A stretch of 64,000 bases of DNA. It comes from Euglena gracilis. Its lineage: Eukaryota > Euglenida > Euglenophyceae > Euglenales. Both the position numbers and the translations under genes were made by a program. The stretch is taken from assembly GCA_039621445.1 (NCBI GenBank), contig CP154956.1, positions 52,197,386 to 52,261,385 on the forward strand. Reading direction: 5' to 3'. Under the pieces are notes generated by a model. It saw nothing but the letters and a program-made list of their open reading frames with translations. It did no database searches and was not told the DNA's origin. Positions 50,747 through 61,699 of this stretch are shown here, one piece after another (position 1 is the first letter of the stretch; every line of letters begins with the position of its first letter).

Positions 50747-51113
50747 CCTGGAACTTGCCGAGGCGGTCAGCGCAGCACAGCATGAACGCCCGCAGCAGCG
50801 GCGCCTCCACCTTCTCCTGCAGCTCCGGCTGCAGCCGCTCGTGCAGCTCCTCCACCGCCGTCGCCTCCACGAGGCCGACCAGCCCCTCCACCACCCGGCG
50901 GGCCTCCGCCCGGTACGACCGCCACGCCGCGAAGGCGGACGCGGCCGCGGCCCGGCGGGACGGGGGCAGGGAGGGGGGGGCGGGGGGGGGGGAGCCGATT
51001 GGGAGCCCCGTTGGCTGTCTGGCGGGCCGCGGGCACCAGCACGAGGCCCAGCAGCCACAGCACGCCGTAGAAGGCCACAGTCCCGATCATTCCCGCCCGT
51101 CCATGCGCCGGTT
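50747..51113 (-). CDS. Exon of gene G2 with a transmembrane segment and helical domain
   Basis: The acceptor GCGCTTCTCAG precedes 51113. The frame gives MIGTVAFYGVLWLLGLVLVP, a clear membrane helix, then ARQTANGAPNRL. A poly-C/G stretch (50960-51000) changes frame. After it the reading AAWRSYRAEARRVVEGLVGL, ATAVEELHERLQPELQEKVE and CADRLGKFQ leads to the donor at 50747. The frame change could be a short intron, a real mutation, or a miscounted C run. Third positions are strongly G/C on both sides, so both parts look like real coding sequence. Product unidentified; a single-pass membrane protein is the inference. Confidence 0.55.
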
Positions 51114-51129
51114 CTGAGAAGCGCCGGGG

Positions 51130-51800
51130 CAAAGACCCAGCGAGCGGTTGGCCGGGAGGGTTGGGCCTGTCAGCGGCTGCTCCCTCCTCTGGCCGGCAAC
51201 AGCTGCTGCTGTCTCTGAATGGGGGGGGGGGTGAAACTGCAAACGATCGCCACCAGGGGATTTCTTAAGGACCCCCCGGGGGGGGTCCAGCCTCTGGCTG
51301 GCAAAAAGGCTGCTGGCTGGAAACGAGCTGCTGGCTGGACCCCCCCAGGGGGGGATAGGGGGGGGGGTCCGGGGCTGTAGTGGGCTGGGCTGAGCTGGGT
51401 CGGTGAAAAACAAAAATTTCTAATTTTTTTTGCCATTTTCGACATTTTGGTGGATGGAGCTAGGTCAAGGCTGGGGGGCTGTGATGAAGGAAGCTGTGGT
51501 GAGGGGAAAAAAATGCAGGGATAGGTGAGCTGAGCAGCCCAGTTGGCTAGCCAGCCTTCGGCCAGCTGGCCCGGCCTTCGGCCGGCTGGCCCGACTTTAT
51601 TTCCCCCCCCCCCTGGCTGGACCCGACTTTATTTCACTCGACCCCCGGGGGGGGGGGGCTCCCAGCTCGAATTTGGGCTGCTGGCTGGATTTGAGCTGCT
51701 GGCTGGCTGGACCCCCCCCCACCCGGGGGTAGGATACCCTCCGGCTTAATAAATTCCCTGACCGCCACCGACCACTTCCCTCCGCACCTTGGTATTCGGC
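51130..51800. repeat. GGCTGGCTGG foldback region
   Basis: GCTGGCTGGAAACGAGCTGC-type words and G10/C10 tracts recur at 51290-51360 and 51520-51725, with GGCCTTCGGCC hairpins at 51558 and 51575. Probably intronic or intergenic to G2. Confidence 0.5.
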
Positions 51801-52954
51801 AGGGCACAAGGCTTATTTCCTGTTTTTATTGGTTTGCTTATTTACTCTTTTGAACCCAAGGGGCGAGAGGAACCTCTGCTGTGCCCACCTAATGTTTGGC
51901 CCGGGGGGTGCAGACGGTTTTTTTTTGCTGGTCTATGGGGTTCAACGTCCTGCCGAAAAATATGGGCAACTCTGAAAACTGAACCCTGAAAAACAAACGT
52001 TCTGGACCATGAGGAGGGTTACAACCGGTGTCTGCAGCCAACCGATAACGAACGACACAACATTAAGGGGCTTGGAGGTCGGGCAACACACAGAGTGTGG
52101 CGTGGGGTCTGGAGAGGGCGGCCAGAAAACAGACGCTACGTCGTAAGGTGCAAGGGGCCAAAAGCACCCAAGGAGTAGCAAATGGGAATGCATATGATGT
52201 ATGAGGGATCAAAAAACAAGCATATTCACATTGGAAGGAGAAAGGCAGCAGGGAGGGGGGGAACTGCACAGGGGCAGGTCAAAAATGCACTGCAAAAAAT
52301 GCAAAAAAAAAACTGCAAAAACTGCACTGCAATCAAGAGCCACAATAAACAAGCGACAATGGCCAGAGACAATCAAAACTTTTCAATTTACCCCAACCAC
52401 CCCTTTTGGGAGAAAATTTCTTGAGGAAATGGTAATTCAAAACTTCCCCTTCACTAAAGAAACTCTCCTTCTATATAGAAACTCCCACCAACCAGATCAA
52501 ATGTTACCCTAACTGGCAGAGCCGATTTACATATAGCAGCAACACAATTATTCATGAAGACATCCTTAGTAGAAGTGGAGCACTTCTCAACTTCCACAGA
52601 CAAACATCTGAAATATCAGAGAAGGTACAAGTCAAGGAATTTCAGTGCCAATTTCATTCTGCGAGGGAGGATGGCTAGAGCACCTCCGCTGGCGGCTTTC
52701 TCCTCCTGATTGTTACAAAGTGGTGAACGTTCTCCATCGCAATGGTGTAATGCCTGTAAGAGAACTATTCTGATTATCCCTCCGATTTTTGTTACTCATC
52801 GTAACATGAAATTCAACAGTTGCTGTGTCATTGAGGCGAACAATCACCCTTTTGTTCCAATTTCTTCTCTCCGCTTCCGAAACATGACCCTCCTTTGAAC
52901 AGCAACACAGTTTTTGCTGTTGTGGAACACAATCATCATAAATCTGGACACTAC

Positions 52955-53217
52955 CTTGAGGTCCTGCTTGTTATTGAGTTTGGGATAAATTGGAATGTGC
53001 GCCCATTTCAAGCATGAACCCAGACCAACAACATTGTGCAATCCCTTGACGAATGTGACGTCATGGTGTTCTTGTACGACAAAAAGCAGTGGGATCGTGT
53101 CCATGTTTCCCACGTTATTCATGTTGAAAAGGAAAAGAGCCACACATGAGAACGAATGCCCTGCTGCACTGCTGCAGGTTACCATCAAATTAATGTGCTG
53201 TGTGGCAACATCAAACT
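52955..53217 (-). CDS. Internal exon, minus strand (extracellular-type domain)
   Basis: The acceptor GATTTTTTCCAG and the donor CTCAAG/GTAGTG bound 87 codons. The reading starts FDVATQHINLMVTCSSAAGH and later has NMNNVGNMDTIPLLFVVQEH, VGLGSCLKWAHIPIYPKL. Alternating hydrophobic strands, three Cys, no low complexity. This is one of the best exon candidates in the window. Its end phase (0) does not join directly to 51113, so another exon must lie between if they are one gene. Family not recognised. Confidence 0.55.
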
Positions 53218-53639
53218 CTGGAAAAAATCACACATCCAAATCTTTACTGCACAAAGAAAGCAAACCAATCTGCACATGCGCAGTTCCCCCCTCAAAAACG
53301 CTGTAAGAAAACTGCAAAAAACCTGCTAAAATACCAAAGTCTGCAAACTGCAAAAACCGCACAGTGCATATTTTCCCCTCCCTGAGGGCAGGTAAATGGG
53401 GGATGGTATTGGAGAACAAACTTGCGCAGGACAGCACAGAAGCTTCACATAAACGGAGGTGCACGAGTTGTAGGCTGACATAACTGGGGCTCTCACACCC
53501 AATAAAAGGGAGGCATTGACCTGTCAACAAAGGCAAACAGGACAAAAAACTCATTTGAAAAAGACATTTGCGGCAGAGAATACTGGGACGACAAGACAGC
53601 TCTGCACATGCAACGCTGAATGGCAGCTGGGGGGGGGAG

Positions 53640-53867
53640 ACCGGTTTTGGACTGCTCTGAACAACATCCACCCAGACACAGTTTGTTGACTGAGGTACCA
53701 CATGTGGTCGAAACGATAATTCTCCTTCGTGATCCAGGGTGGTCCTTATGTGCAAAACCCTGTCCTGGCATATTCGACTTGGAATTCGCAGGAAGAATGG
53801 ACCAAAAATTTCGAAGTTTCTCAGGGAAGACAGGTCAATGTCGGAGAAATAAATGTTCTCTTGGATC
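53640..53867 (-). CDS. Internal exon, minus strand
   Basis: From GTGAAG/G at 53867 the frame runs IQENIYFSDIDLSSLRNFEI, FGPFFLRIPSRICQDRVLHI, RTTLDHEGELSFRPHVVPQS and TNCVWVDVVQSS. It reads as a beta-rich domain and probably continues in 53217-52955. The left boundary is uncertain because no good donor is visible near 53640. Upstream at about 53985-53890 the frame TRRPKGRPTAGQSSEEVKEV may be a further small exon. Confidence 0.5.
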
Positions 53868-54414
53868 CTTCACCAGACACATAAAAATAATTTTTCGATA
53901 TTTTAACTTCAGAACCTCTTTCACCTCTTCAGAGCTCTGGCCAGCTGTTGGCCTGCCCTTTGGCCTACGGGTCTTTTTCCATTAGAAAAAAGTCCGCTGT
54001 TGTGAGGACGACGTTCCTTCCCAAGAAAATGGATATCGTCACTAAAAAGATTACCACATTTGCATACTGATCAACGAGGATATAAAAAAAAACGGGGGAA
54101 CCGACCTGTGCATTTTTATTACACAGTGAAACTGGAGAGAGAAAACTGGCGAGGGATGTTATATTATTTGATATGAACTCAAAAAAAACCTGCATAACGT
54201 TTTACCGTAAAATGTATAACGTTTCAGAAATTGTTAAATTTTTTTATTATTATATTTATTACACACATACATACGTACACGGATGCAGTTTCCAGATGGC
54301 TGAGTTTACAAATGCTTGCTTTTCATTGACCAGCAACGTTGGAGACCAAATGGGGAAATGGGGGGGGTACATGTGTTCCCACCCATTAGAAGCCCTTTTG
54401 TTTCAAAACGGCTT

Positions 54415-54540
54415 TTCGGCAAAACGGCAAAAAAGCCGTTTTGCCGTCAGCGAAACGGCAAAAAAGCCGTTTCGCCGTTGGCAAAACGGCAAAAAAGCCG
54501 TTTTGCCGTTGGCAAAACGGCGGAAAAGCCGTTTTGCCAG
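54415..54540 (+). repeat. GGCAAAACGGCAAAAAAGCCG tandem palindromes
   Basis: AACGGCAAAAAAGCCGTTTTGCC and variants with AAACGGCAAAAAAGCCGTTTCG appear five times. The units alternate between TTTTGCCG and TTTCGCCG, with the change in both arms of the same hairpin. Confidence 0.7.
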
Positions 54541-54792
54541 CCAAAAATGAGACAAATGGCAAAAAAGCTGAAAGGCCGAAATGAAACACTTACGGGTGGG
54601 AACATGATTTTGGGGGATCCTGACTATGTGACAATATATTGCACAAATTAATTAAATGCATTGGTTATCGTCAAAAAACCGAATCAAAAAAATTACAATC
54701 ACCGAACTTTTCATGTGTTTCAATTTTACAGAGAGACTGGAACCTCCTCTGAAAAAGAAGTGGTGAAGGGGGAAAGGCGGAGTTTAAGAATT

Positions 54793-54985
54793 TCAGCTGG
54801 TCTGGTTGAGACAGTGGCATGTGGCGATTGTCAAGGCAGGCAGGCGACTGCCGACAGAGGCGAGGTAGCACGGCTGGCCGGTGAGCAGTTCCAGCCGCAC
54901 AAAACGTCCCTGCCCCGACAAGTCCTGAATGGGAGGAACAAAAACTGTGTGAGGGGTGACGGTGCCCTCAGGCCCAGGCAACTGG
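54793..54985 (-). CDS. Probable exon, minus strand
   Basis: After ATTTTGCCACCAG (54986) the frame reads LPGPEGTVTPHTVFVPPIQD, LSGQGRFVRLELLTGQPCYL and ASVGSRLPALTIATCHCLNQ, then TGA. G/C-ending codons predominate. It could be a terminal exon or end earlier at an unseen donor. It lies upstream of the 53.8 and 53.2 kb exons and may belong to the same gene. Confidence 0.45.
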
Positions 54986-55489
54986 CTGGTGGCAAAATGA
55001 AAGGGCAGGAGAAATGTACACAAACAAATAAACAAAAAAACTGAGCTCTCAATTGGGCCCAAGAGCCAACCTCCCACAACCAAGTAACCTCTCAGATTTT
55101 TCACTGGACGAAGGAAATCAACCCTCCTTGAAACAGGAAAAAAATATTTTCAAATTTTTTTGAGTTTTCGAATTTCAACGCCTTTTCTCATGTGTTAAAA
55201 CACCAATTTCTGATGTAACGTGCTCAGTTTTTTCTTGACCACTTTCGAACTCTCTGCGAGAACAGAAGAAAAACTTTGACAGAGATTTTTATTTCGGGAC
55301 CAAAAATAGACCCCCTTAAAAGTTTGACGCCCTTGAATTTTTTAGCAGCCAGCCCCAAAGGGCACCCAGGAACCAAATTTTAGGGAGGTTTAGAAGGCAC
55401 ACCAGAACCAAAAGGTTCTGGTGTGCACTGGATCTGACCTCAACAACAACAGGATGGATTTCATAAACAAGAAAATGCACGTTTTTGTT

Positions 55490-55920
55490 TTACCTTTCAT
55501 ACAAACATTGTAAACCCCCCCAAATGATACCCCCCCCCAGGGTATTATTTTTTCGCCCGAAGTCCCGGCCCGGGGGGGTATTATTTGGGGGGGGTTATTT
55601 TTCGAAAATTTTCGAAAATTTTCGAAGTCGGGTAGAAGCCAAAATAGCGCCAAAAACCCCCCTTGGGGTCATTTTTTGGACTTTCTTTTGCAATTTACCA
55701 CTTTTTGGAGGTCAGATGATCCAGAAAAATCGATTTTTTTTGTAATTTATTGTCAGAAACTGTGATTTTTACCTACATTTTCAGGTCAAAATCCGGGCCT
55801 TCTGCCCGAAACCGGGGGGGGGGTATTATTTCGGCGGCTGAAGTCGAACCCCGAGGGGGGGGGGTATTATTTGGGGGGGGGGGTATTATTTGGGGGGGTA
55901 TTATTTGGGGGGAGGGTTTA
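55490..55920 (-). mobile_element. G/C-tract foldback with AAATAATACC word (copy 2)
   Basis: Reverse-complement order of 30290-30660: CCCAAATGATACCCCCCCCC, TCGCCCGAAGTCCCGG, AAAAATCGATTTTTTTTG, then CGAAACCGGGG and repeated GGTATTATTTGGGGGG. The right end has three tandem GTATTATTTGGGG units. Confidence 0.65.
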
Positions 55921-56319
55921 ACTCACCACAAAGAAGAACATTAATCCCAAGTCAAAACAATAACAGTTTGAATGTTGAAGAAAGAATGCAGCACCACAGC
56001 AAGCTTACCCTCGTCCCCCAACTGAGGGCAACTGGGTCTGGGTTCTTCGAGGATTGGAGCCTGTGGAGCACAAAGAGGCCCATACAGCCCATCCCATATC
56101 CACAATGGAAGGCCCAAAAATGGTCAGCTATCTTTGGGCGTGTTCAATTGCATGCCCAGAGGCGAAAGAACACAGGAACCTGATTTGGTACGGGCAGGTG
56201 AAGGCGATGGCATGTCGCTCACAAGCGCATATGGCACTGCCAATGGAATGGACCACCACCCAGAACCAACACCAACTGCCAACTGGCGGGGCATACACCC
56301 TCCAATCCTATCCTGCGTG

Positions 56320-56496
56320 TCAAGCCTTTCTGCCATGGGGCCGCGTCAGCTGGACCGTTTCGCTTCCTGGCGCTTGGCTGGGGACCAGCTCTGGGGTCAG
56401 CGCCCGGTGGCCAGACCGCCGAACAGCTGTGGCTGCGATACGGGAGCTGGAGGCGAGAGGGTTGGGGGCGTTGAGGCGAGAGCCGCACACGAACGC
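56320..56496 (-). CDS. Terminal exon of unidentified gene G1
   Basis: The acceptor TTCCTACCTCCTCACAG precedes 56496. The frame AFVCGSRLNAPNPLASSSRI, AATAVRRSGHRALTPELVPS and QAPGSETVQLTRPHGRKA ends in TGA at 56322-56320. Phase 0 matches the preceding exon. Basic, Ser/Ala/Pro-rich C-terminus, probably disordered. Confidence 0.5.
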   Translation of the reverse strand, partial: AFVCGSRLNAPNPLASSSRIAATAVRRSGHRALTPELVPSQAPGSETVQLTRPHGRKA

Positions 56497-56709
56497 CTGT
56501 GAGGAGGTAGGAACGGCCAGAAGGGTGAAGAATGTGCAGTGAGCCAGACAAATTGTTAAAGGTGGGAGGGGCCTGGAGAGGTGGCATCATCCCTTGTGCC
56601 TCCTTGTTCTGGTGGTGTGTGTGCAATTGGTGTGAGCTTGCGGTCTCCTGGACACTGACACAGTTGAAAGATGGCAAAGCTGTGCCCATGGTGCACAAAC
56701 ATGCATCGC

Positions 56710-57068
<359 letters not shown>

Positions 57069-57357
57069 CTGTGTGTCAGTCATCAAAATACCCCAATCCT
57101 AGCCCCCCCCCCCCCAAGCTGTTTCCAAGCAAAGTTTAAAACCACCAAAGATTTTGTGTCGGCAGGAAAAATGGCCATGAGTGTGAACTTTCGAATGTCC
57201 ACCAGTAACAGAAAGCATTTGTGTGGCCTTCGCTCATTCGGTTCCGGAGGTGGTGGTATTAAGGAAGAATCTGGCGTGTTGATCAAAGACCCTGATCAAG
57301 GACCAGGCAGCAGGATCAGAATAGCACCGCCAAAGGGAAAAACATCGGTCCACGCAC

Positions 57358-57441
57358 CTCCTTCCTCTGCTGGGCAGCAGCGGCAAGGGCCCGTTGCCGC
57401 TTCGCTTCCGCGAGGCACACGGCTCGGCGGTTGCGGTCGAT
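57358..57441 (-). CDS. Internal exon of gene G1
   Basis: CACCCTTCAG before 57441 and GAG/GTGCGT after 57358 bound 28 codons: IDRNRRAVCLAEAKRQRALA then AAAQQRKE. Phase 0. The helix continues into the next exon, giving an unbroken charged helix of about 60 residues. Confidence 0.6.
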
Positions 57442-57589
57442 CTGAAGGGTGGCATGGCAATGCTGCTGTGGTTTTGGGCGTGCCCCTCCGGGCACATCGC
57501 TCATCCCATCCCTCATCCGACAGCTCTCCGATGGCTGTCATTGTGTCTCTGAGCAAACCACCAAGGTTCGGGGGTGGTCCCAGAGAATA

Positions 57590-57930
57590 ACCACCCCCCA
57601 AATGCTACCCCCCCCCCCCGAGGACTGACTTAGCCCCCCAAAATAGTAACCGCCCCCTCCGGCAGGTGTGAAGACAAAAGAGAAAAAAAGAGGGGAAAAT
57701 CACTCAAATGGTGAAATTGGTGCAGAAAGTATGCCAAATAAGCACCCATTTTTCCAAAAGCCCCCCAAATGCCAAAAAATTGACCATTGGAGCCTGCGGA
57801 GGGTTTTTTGGGTCAACTTTTTGACTTCGGAAATTTTGCCCAAATAATAAATCCCCCAAAATAAAAACCCCCTGGACCCCGACTTCGAGCGTCCACAATA
57901 AACCGGGGGGGTTTATCATCTGGGGGGGGG
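57590..57930. repeat. C/G-tract repeat in a G1 intron
   Basis: CCCCCCAAATGCTACCCCCC, CCCCCAAAATAATAAC and CAAATAATAAATCCCCC words, related to the AAATAATACC foldback, mirrored by GGGGGGTTTATCATCTGGGG at 57906. Confidence 0.5.
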
Positions 57931-58253
57931 GTCAGTGTGGCAGGGGCCAAACAAAAGTCTGTGGGTGGTGGATGGGTGGGCGATCCCCCACCCCATCGTG
58001 GTGGGGGGGTCCGACGGCAATCCTTCCCGTACTTGTGGGGAATGGTTCGCTTGCAGCAATGGCAGTGACTTGAATGGTGGAGGTTACCTGCATGGACGTG
58101 GCAACCCGAGTTGTATGGGGCTGAAGAACGTTTGCGAATATTTGAGATGTGCCAGTTGAGAGCGGCTCGTCTCGCACCGTGGGGTTGCGTCTGGCACACC
58201 TCCCATTGCACGGCGCGCCGCCACTCCTGCCGCGCCTCATCCGGTGTACTCAC

Positions 58254-58433
58254 CAGTTCTTCCAGATCGTCGGTGGACCGCACCGCAATCGTTCCATCCT
58301 GCGTTGCCGACGACGCGGCCTCTCGTCGAATCCCGGGGGAGGGGTGCAACCTTCCTCAAATAAAATTGGTTGGAACCCCAAAACTTCTTTTATAAATGCA
58401 CCGGAAAATGCGTCCATGGCCAATTCAGCCAGA
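58254..58433 (-). CDS. Probable internal exon of gene G1
   Basis: The acceptor TTTCTCCCCTAG precedes 58433 and the consensus donor CTG/GTGAGT follows 58254. Reading LAELAMDAFSGAFIKEVLGF, QPILFEEGCTPPPGFDERPR and RRQRRMERLRCGPPTIWKN. The phases do not fit directly to the exons on either side, so at least one further exon is missing on each side, or one of the sites is wrong. Basic like the rest of G1. Confidence 0.5.
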
Positions 58434-58941
58434 CTAGGGGAGAAAGCACACAATTCATAAATATGATTCCGTGCGTCAAAGAATGTGTGTTTTAAAGGAG
58501 TTGGAACAATAACATTCTTGGGGAAGGAGTTGAGCCCACCCAGCCCTTGCTACTGGAACCACAACTGAAGAGTCGCATAATGCTTCCTCCTCGTGGAGGT
58601 TTTCAAAACCGTAAGCTTTCTGGAATAAGCAACTGCAATGGGCTATTGGTGTTTCTTTCCACTGGGATCCTTGATTGTCTATTGAGCCGATTAATCCAGC
58701 GGGGCGGGGGTGTTCAAAAAAATTTGCTGACTCAGTGCATCAAAAACTTTGCAGTTAATACAGTCTCCTTCAAATGGAATTAATATTCAATAGAATCAAC
58801 CTGAGACGACTTGTGGGAACTTATGTGGTTGATTATTATTTTCATCCATCAAGAATAGAAGCCAGGTGGCACTCATAATGGCAAGCACAATATGCCACAC
58901 AACCTGCCCGGTGGATTTGCCATATGTGACTTCGTGATCAC

Positions 58942-59090
58942 CAAGCTGCATATCCGGTTGGGCAGCCCCTGCCTCCCGAACAGCGCGGCCCCTGTGCTGG
59001 CGCTCCGCCACCGGCGGATGAGGCTGCCAAAGTGTTTGGGTCGCTGCCGGCTGTCTGTCATCGGCCGCACCAGGCGGAATTGGACCAAGC
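58942..59090 (-). CDS. Internal exon of gene G1
   Basis: CGGTCCCCAG precedes 59090 and TTG/GTGATC follows 58942. The frame LVQFRLVRPMTDSRQRPKHF, GSLIRRWRSASTGAALFGRQ and GLPNRICSL uses almost only G or C at third positions. Its first two bases complete a Gly codon with the base left by the exon 59690-59272. Confidence 0.55.
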
Positions 59091-59271
59091 CTGGGGACCG
59101 AATGCATCTGACATCAATTTTGTTGGAAACTTAAAAGATGTGTTTCCTTCGTTTCGGTCTTAAAATCCCCTCCCCCAGGAGCTGGATGCGTTGAGGTACC
59201 GCCCAGGAGGCAACCCCTCCCCCGCTCCCCGGTGCGATCGGCCTCTCCCTACAATTCAGCCTGGACCTCAC

Positions 59272-59690
59272 CTGGCAGCGCCTCTGGGATGGACCCGGTC
59301 CGGCTGGTGGGGCACGGGGACCGCTCCGCCCGCTCCGCCGGCACGTCTTTCGGCACCGCCTCCGGGACGCTGAGGCGAGGGGGCAGAACACCCGCCGGGC
59401 TCTCGGCGGGGTCGATTGCCTCGTCCGGCACCGCCTCCGATCCGCCACAGCCAAGGCTGTACGAGAAGGCCCGGCGGAGGGTCGGCCACAAACGCCATCC
59501 ACCATCGGGTTTCGGGGATACCCGTCCAGCCCTGGCCACGGCTGCTGACGTGGCTGCCGCCGTCGCCGCGGGGGGTGGCTTCGGCTGCGGGTGGGAGCGG
59601 GGTGCGGGGGCACAGGTCGGCGGCGGCCATCTCCTCCACCTCCGCCGCTTCAGAGAGGCTCGCAGAGGGGAGGACCTCAGCTTCCACTCC
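59272..59690 (-). CDS. Large Pro/Arg/Ala-rich exon of gene G1
   Basis: CTCTTGTCCCAG precedes 59690 and CCAG/GTGAGG follows 59272. The frame begins EWKLRSSPLRASLKRRRWRR, passes VSPKPDGGWRLWPTLRRAFS and ends GSEAVPDEAIDPAESPAG, ERAERSPCPTSRTGSIPEAL. All three frames are open over parts because of high GC, so the frame choice rests on phase agreement with the next exon and on the Glu-rich end. Low-complexity, probably disordered. Not identified. Confidence 0.5.
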
Positions 59691-59829
59691 CTGGGACAAG
59701 AGAGAGGCGGGAGGCCTGAAAGGGGTTCCGGGTTGGGTTGGGTTTCTGGCAGCAAAAAGCACCTTTTATTCGTGATGTCACCTGATGTTACCTGTTCCTT
59801 TTTTTTTGAAGGGAAACTGAGGTGAGGGG

Positions 59830-60720
59830 TACAGGCAGAGAGGTCATGGCAAGCACTGGAGGCAGTGAAATTTACCTGATAATCAGTATCTTACGTGCAA
59901 AAATGATGGAAATTATCTCTGTTACTCTCATTTTTGAAAAGCCGAGACCAGAAAATGGTGCAAATGTCAGTGTTTCTGGATTCCCAAAAAATACTTAATT
60001 TTAGAACCGATCGGCGATAATGCGGCATTCTTTTCGAAATTATGCGGGATTATGCGCCAATATGCAGGATTATTTGGGAGTGTGCACAAAAAAAATGTAT
60101 AAAAACAGGACTATCGGAATTTAAAAAAATGGGAGGTTGTTCTGTATCACAGTCATCTGGGCTTTAGAAACACATGTTTGCCTCCCTTCCCAGAACCAGA
60201 GTGTGGATGTTATTCACAAACCCACTACCACTTCCTTAGAGGGGAGGCTGGTTTTGGGGGAGGCTGGTTGGAGAAAAGGCTGCAAGGGGTAGGGGGTCTG
60301 GCCATTCCCGAAACTGGCGTCTGGGCGCCAACGGAGTTTTCAAAAGAATTTTGAAGCTGTTTTGCGAAACAAAAATCAGCTCTGGAAAGAGGGGAAAAAA
60401 TTGAAAATGTGAAAAAAAACTAAAAAAAAATAAGCACAATCAAAAACTCACCCAAAAAAAAACCAAAATCTGAGAAAAATACAAACAAACACGGAAGACT
60501 TGAGGTAAAAATGCGACTTTTTGCATCTCCAACAGAAGAAAATGATTCGCAACTTTGGCTTTTGGTGAAAGAGGGGTGGGTGCGTTGGAAACCAGGTTTT
60601 GTGTACCTAATGGTGCCATGCTGCAGCAGATGAGGGCGGCCCAGGCCAAGACCGGCCGGCGGCCCGGCGGCCTGGTCCGGCCAGGCCTGGCCTAGCCCAA
60701 GCGCGCAACTGGCCATGGCA
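59830..60720. other. No supported gene
   Basis: ATTATGCGCCAATATGCAGG-type short repeats near 60015-60075 and A-rich stretches. A GCCCGGCGGCC segment near 60655. Confidence 0.35.
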
Positions 60721-61200
60721 GTCTACCCGAGGCGCTAGAGGGTCCTAAGGACTTTATTTTAGGTCCTCAGTTCATTTCCTTTTGATTCCTACCATTTTGG
60801 AGATGTTTTGAAATTTTCGATTTTTTTGACCGGAAAATGGCGCAAAAACAGCTAATCAAAATAGGCTGAAACAATACAAAATGCGCCATATCGAGGGTGA
60901 GCTGTGCTATACGGGGTATAAAGTTTTCAAGTAGTTTATTTCAGGTCCCCAATGGTTTCTTTTGGTTTCCCAACATTTTGGAGATTTTAATTTTTTGATT
61001 TTTTTGACCCAAAAATGGCCCGAAAACGGCCATTTTTGGCGTGTTCGGGCCATTTTTGTACAAAATGGCCAAAATCAGCCGAGAAAAAAATGGCCGTAAC
61101 TCGGGTTAGGCGGGGAGTTGGGGGGAAAATAAACCATGGTTGTAGTATACGGCATTCCAAGGGCTTCAGTTTTGGTTTCTGGGCATTTTTGATTTGCTTT
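60720..61200 (+). repeat. Satellite B units, diverged
   Basis: GCGCCATATCGAGGGTGAGC and GGCCGTAACTCGGGTTAGGC head two units of about 200 bases, with TTTTGGAGATTTT tails as at 18800. Confidence 0.6.
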
Positions 61201-61529
61201 TTTGAAAAAATGGTTTCTGGCCAAAAAAACGGCCCCCCCCCAAAAAAACAAAAAAGGTCGCAAAAGCGCGCCGGAACACAGGCCAGGAGTGTCGGCTGCC
61301 AAAATGGCGAACGGGGGGCGATGGAGGGCCTCCGGGGGCACATTTTGTCAGACCGCACTTCCGGAAATAATGTACGTTTTCTCAAGATATTTTCGAAAAA
61401 ATCGATTTTGACAGAAAATTTCCCCCCAGCGAAATGGCAGAGTCGGAACTGGCCCCCCCAAAAAAACAATCGCAAACCCCGGCCACAGAAATCGGGGGAG
61501 GTTGGGGGCAAACGGAGAGCGGATGATCG

Positions 61530-61690
61530 AAGAAACTCGGGATCCAATCGCTCGCAACTGCAAAAAAAATTCCCAGAACGGGGCCGGGATCATGGTGATA
61601 ATCCGTGATTTTCATCACCTACCCAGGGGGGGGGGTTCCCCTTTTCCCAGGTGGTAAGCTCGAACCAAGAGAAAAAGCTCAGCGACCCCA
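61530..61690 (+). repeat. Conserved structured block C (copy 3)
   Basis: ATCCAATCGCTCGCAACTGC, GGGGCCGGGATCATGGTGAT and a shortened terminal stem GGTAAGCTCGAACCAAGAG with AAAAGCTCAGCGACC. Follows satellite B as in the other two copies. Confidence 0.6.
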
Positions 61691-61699
61691 ACAATGGGG

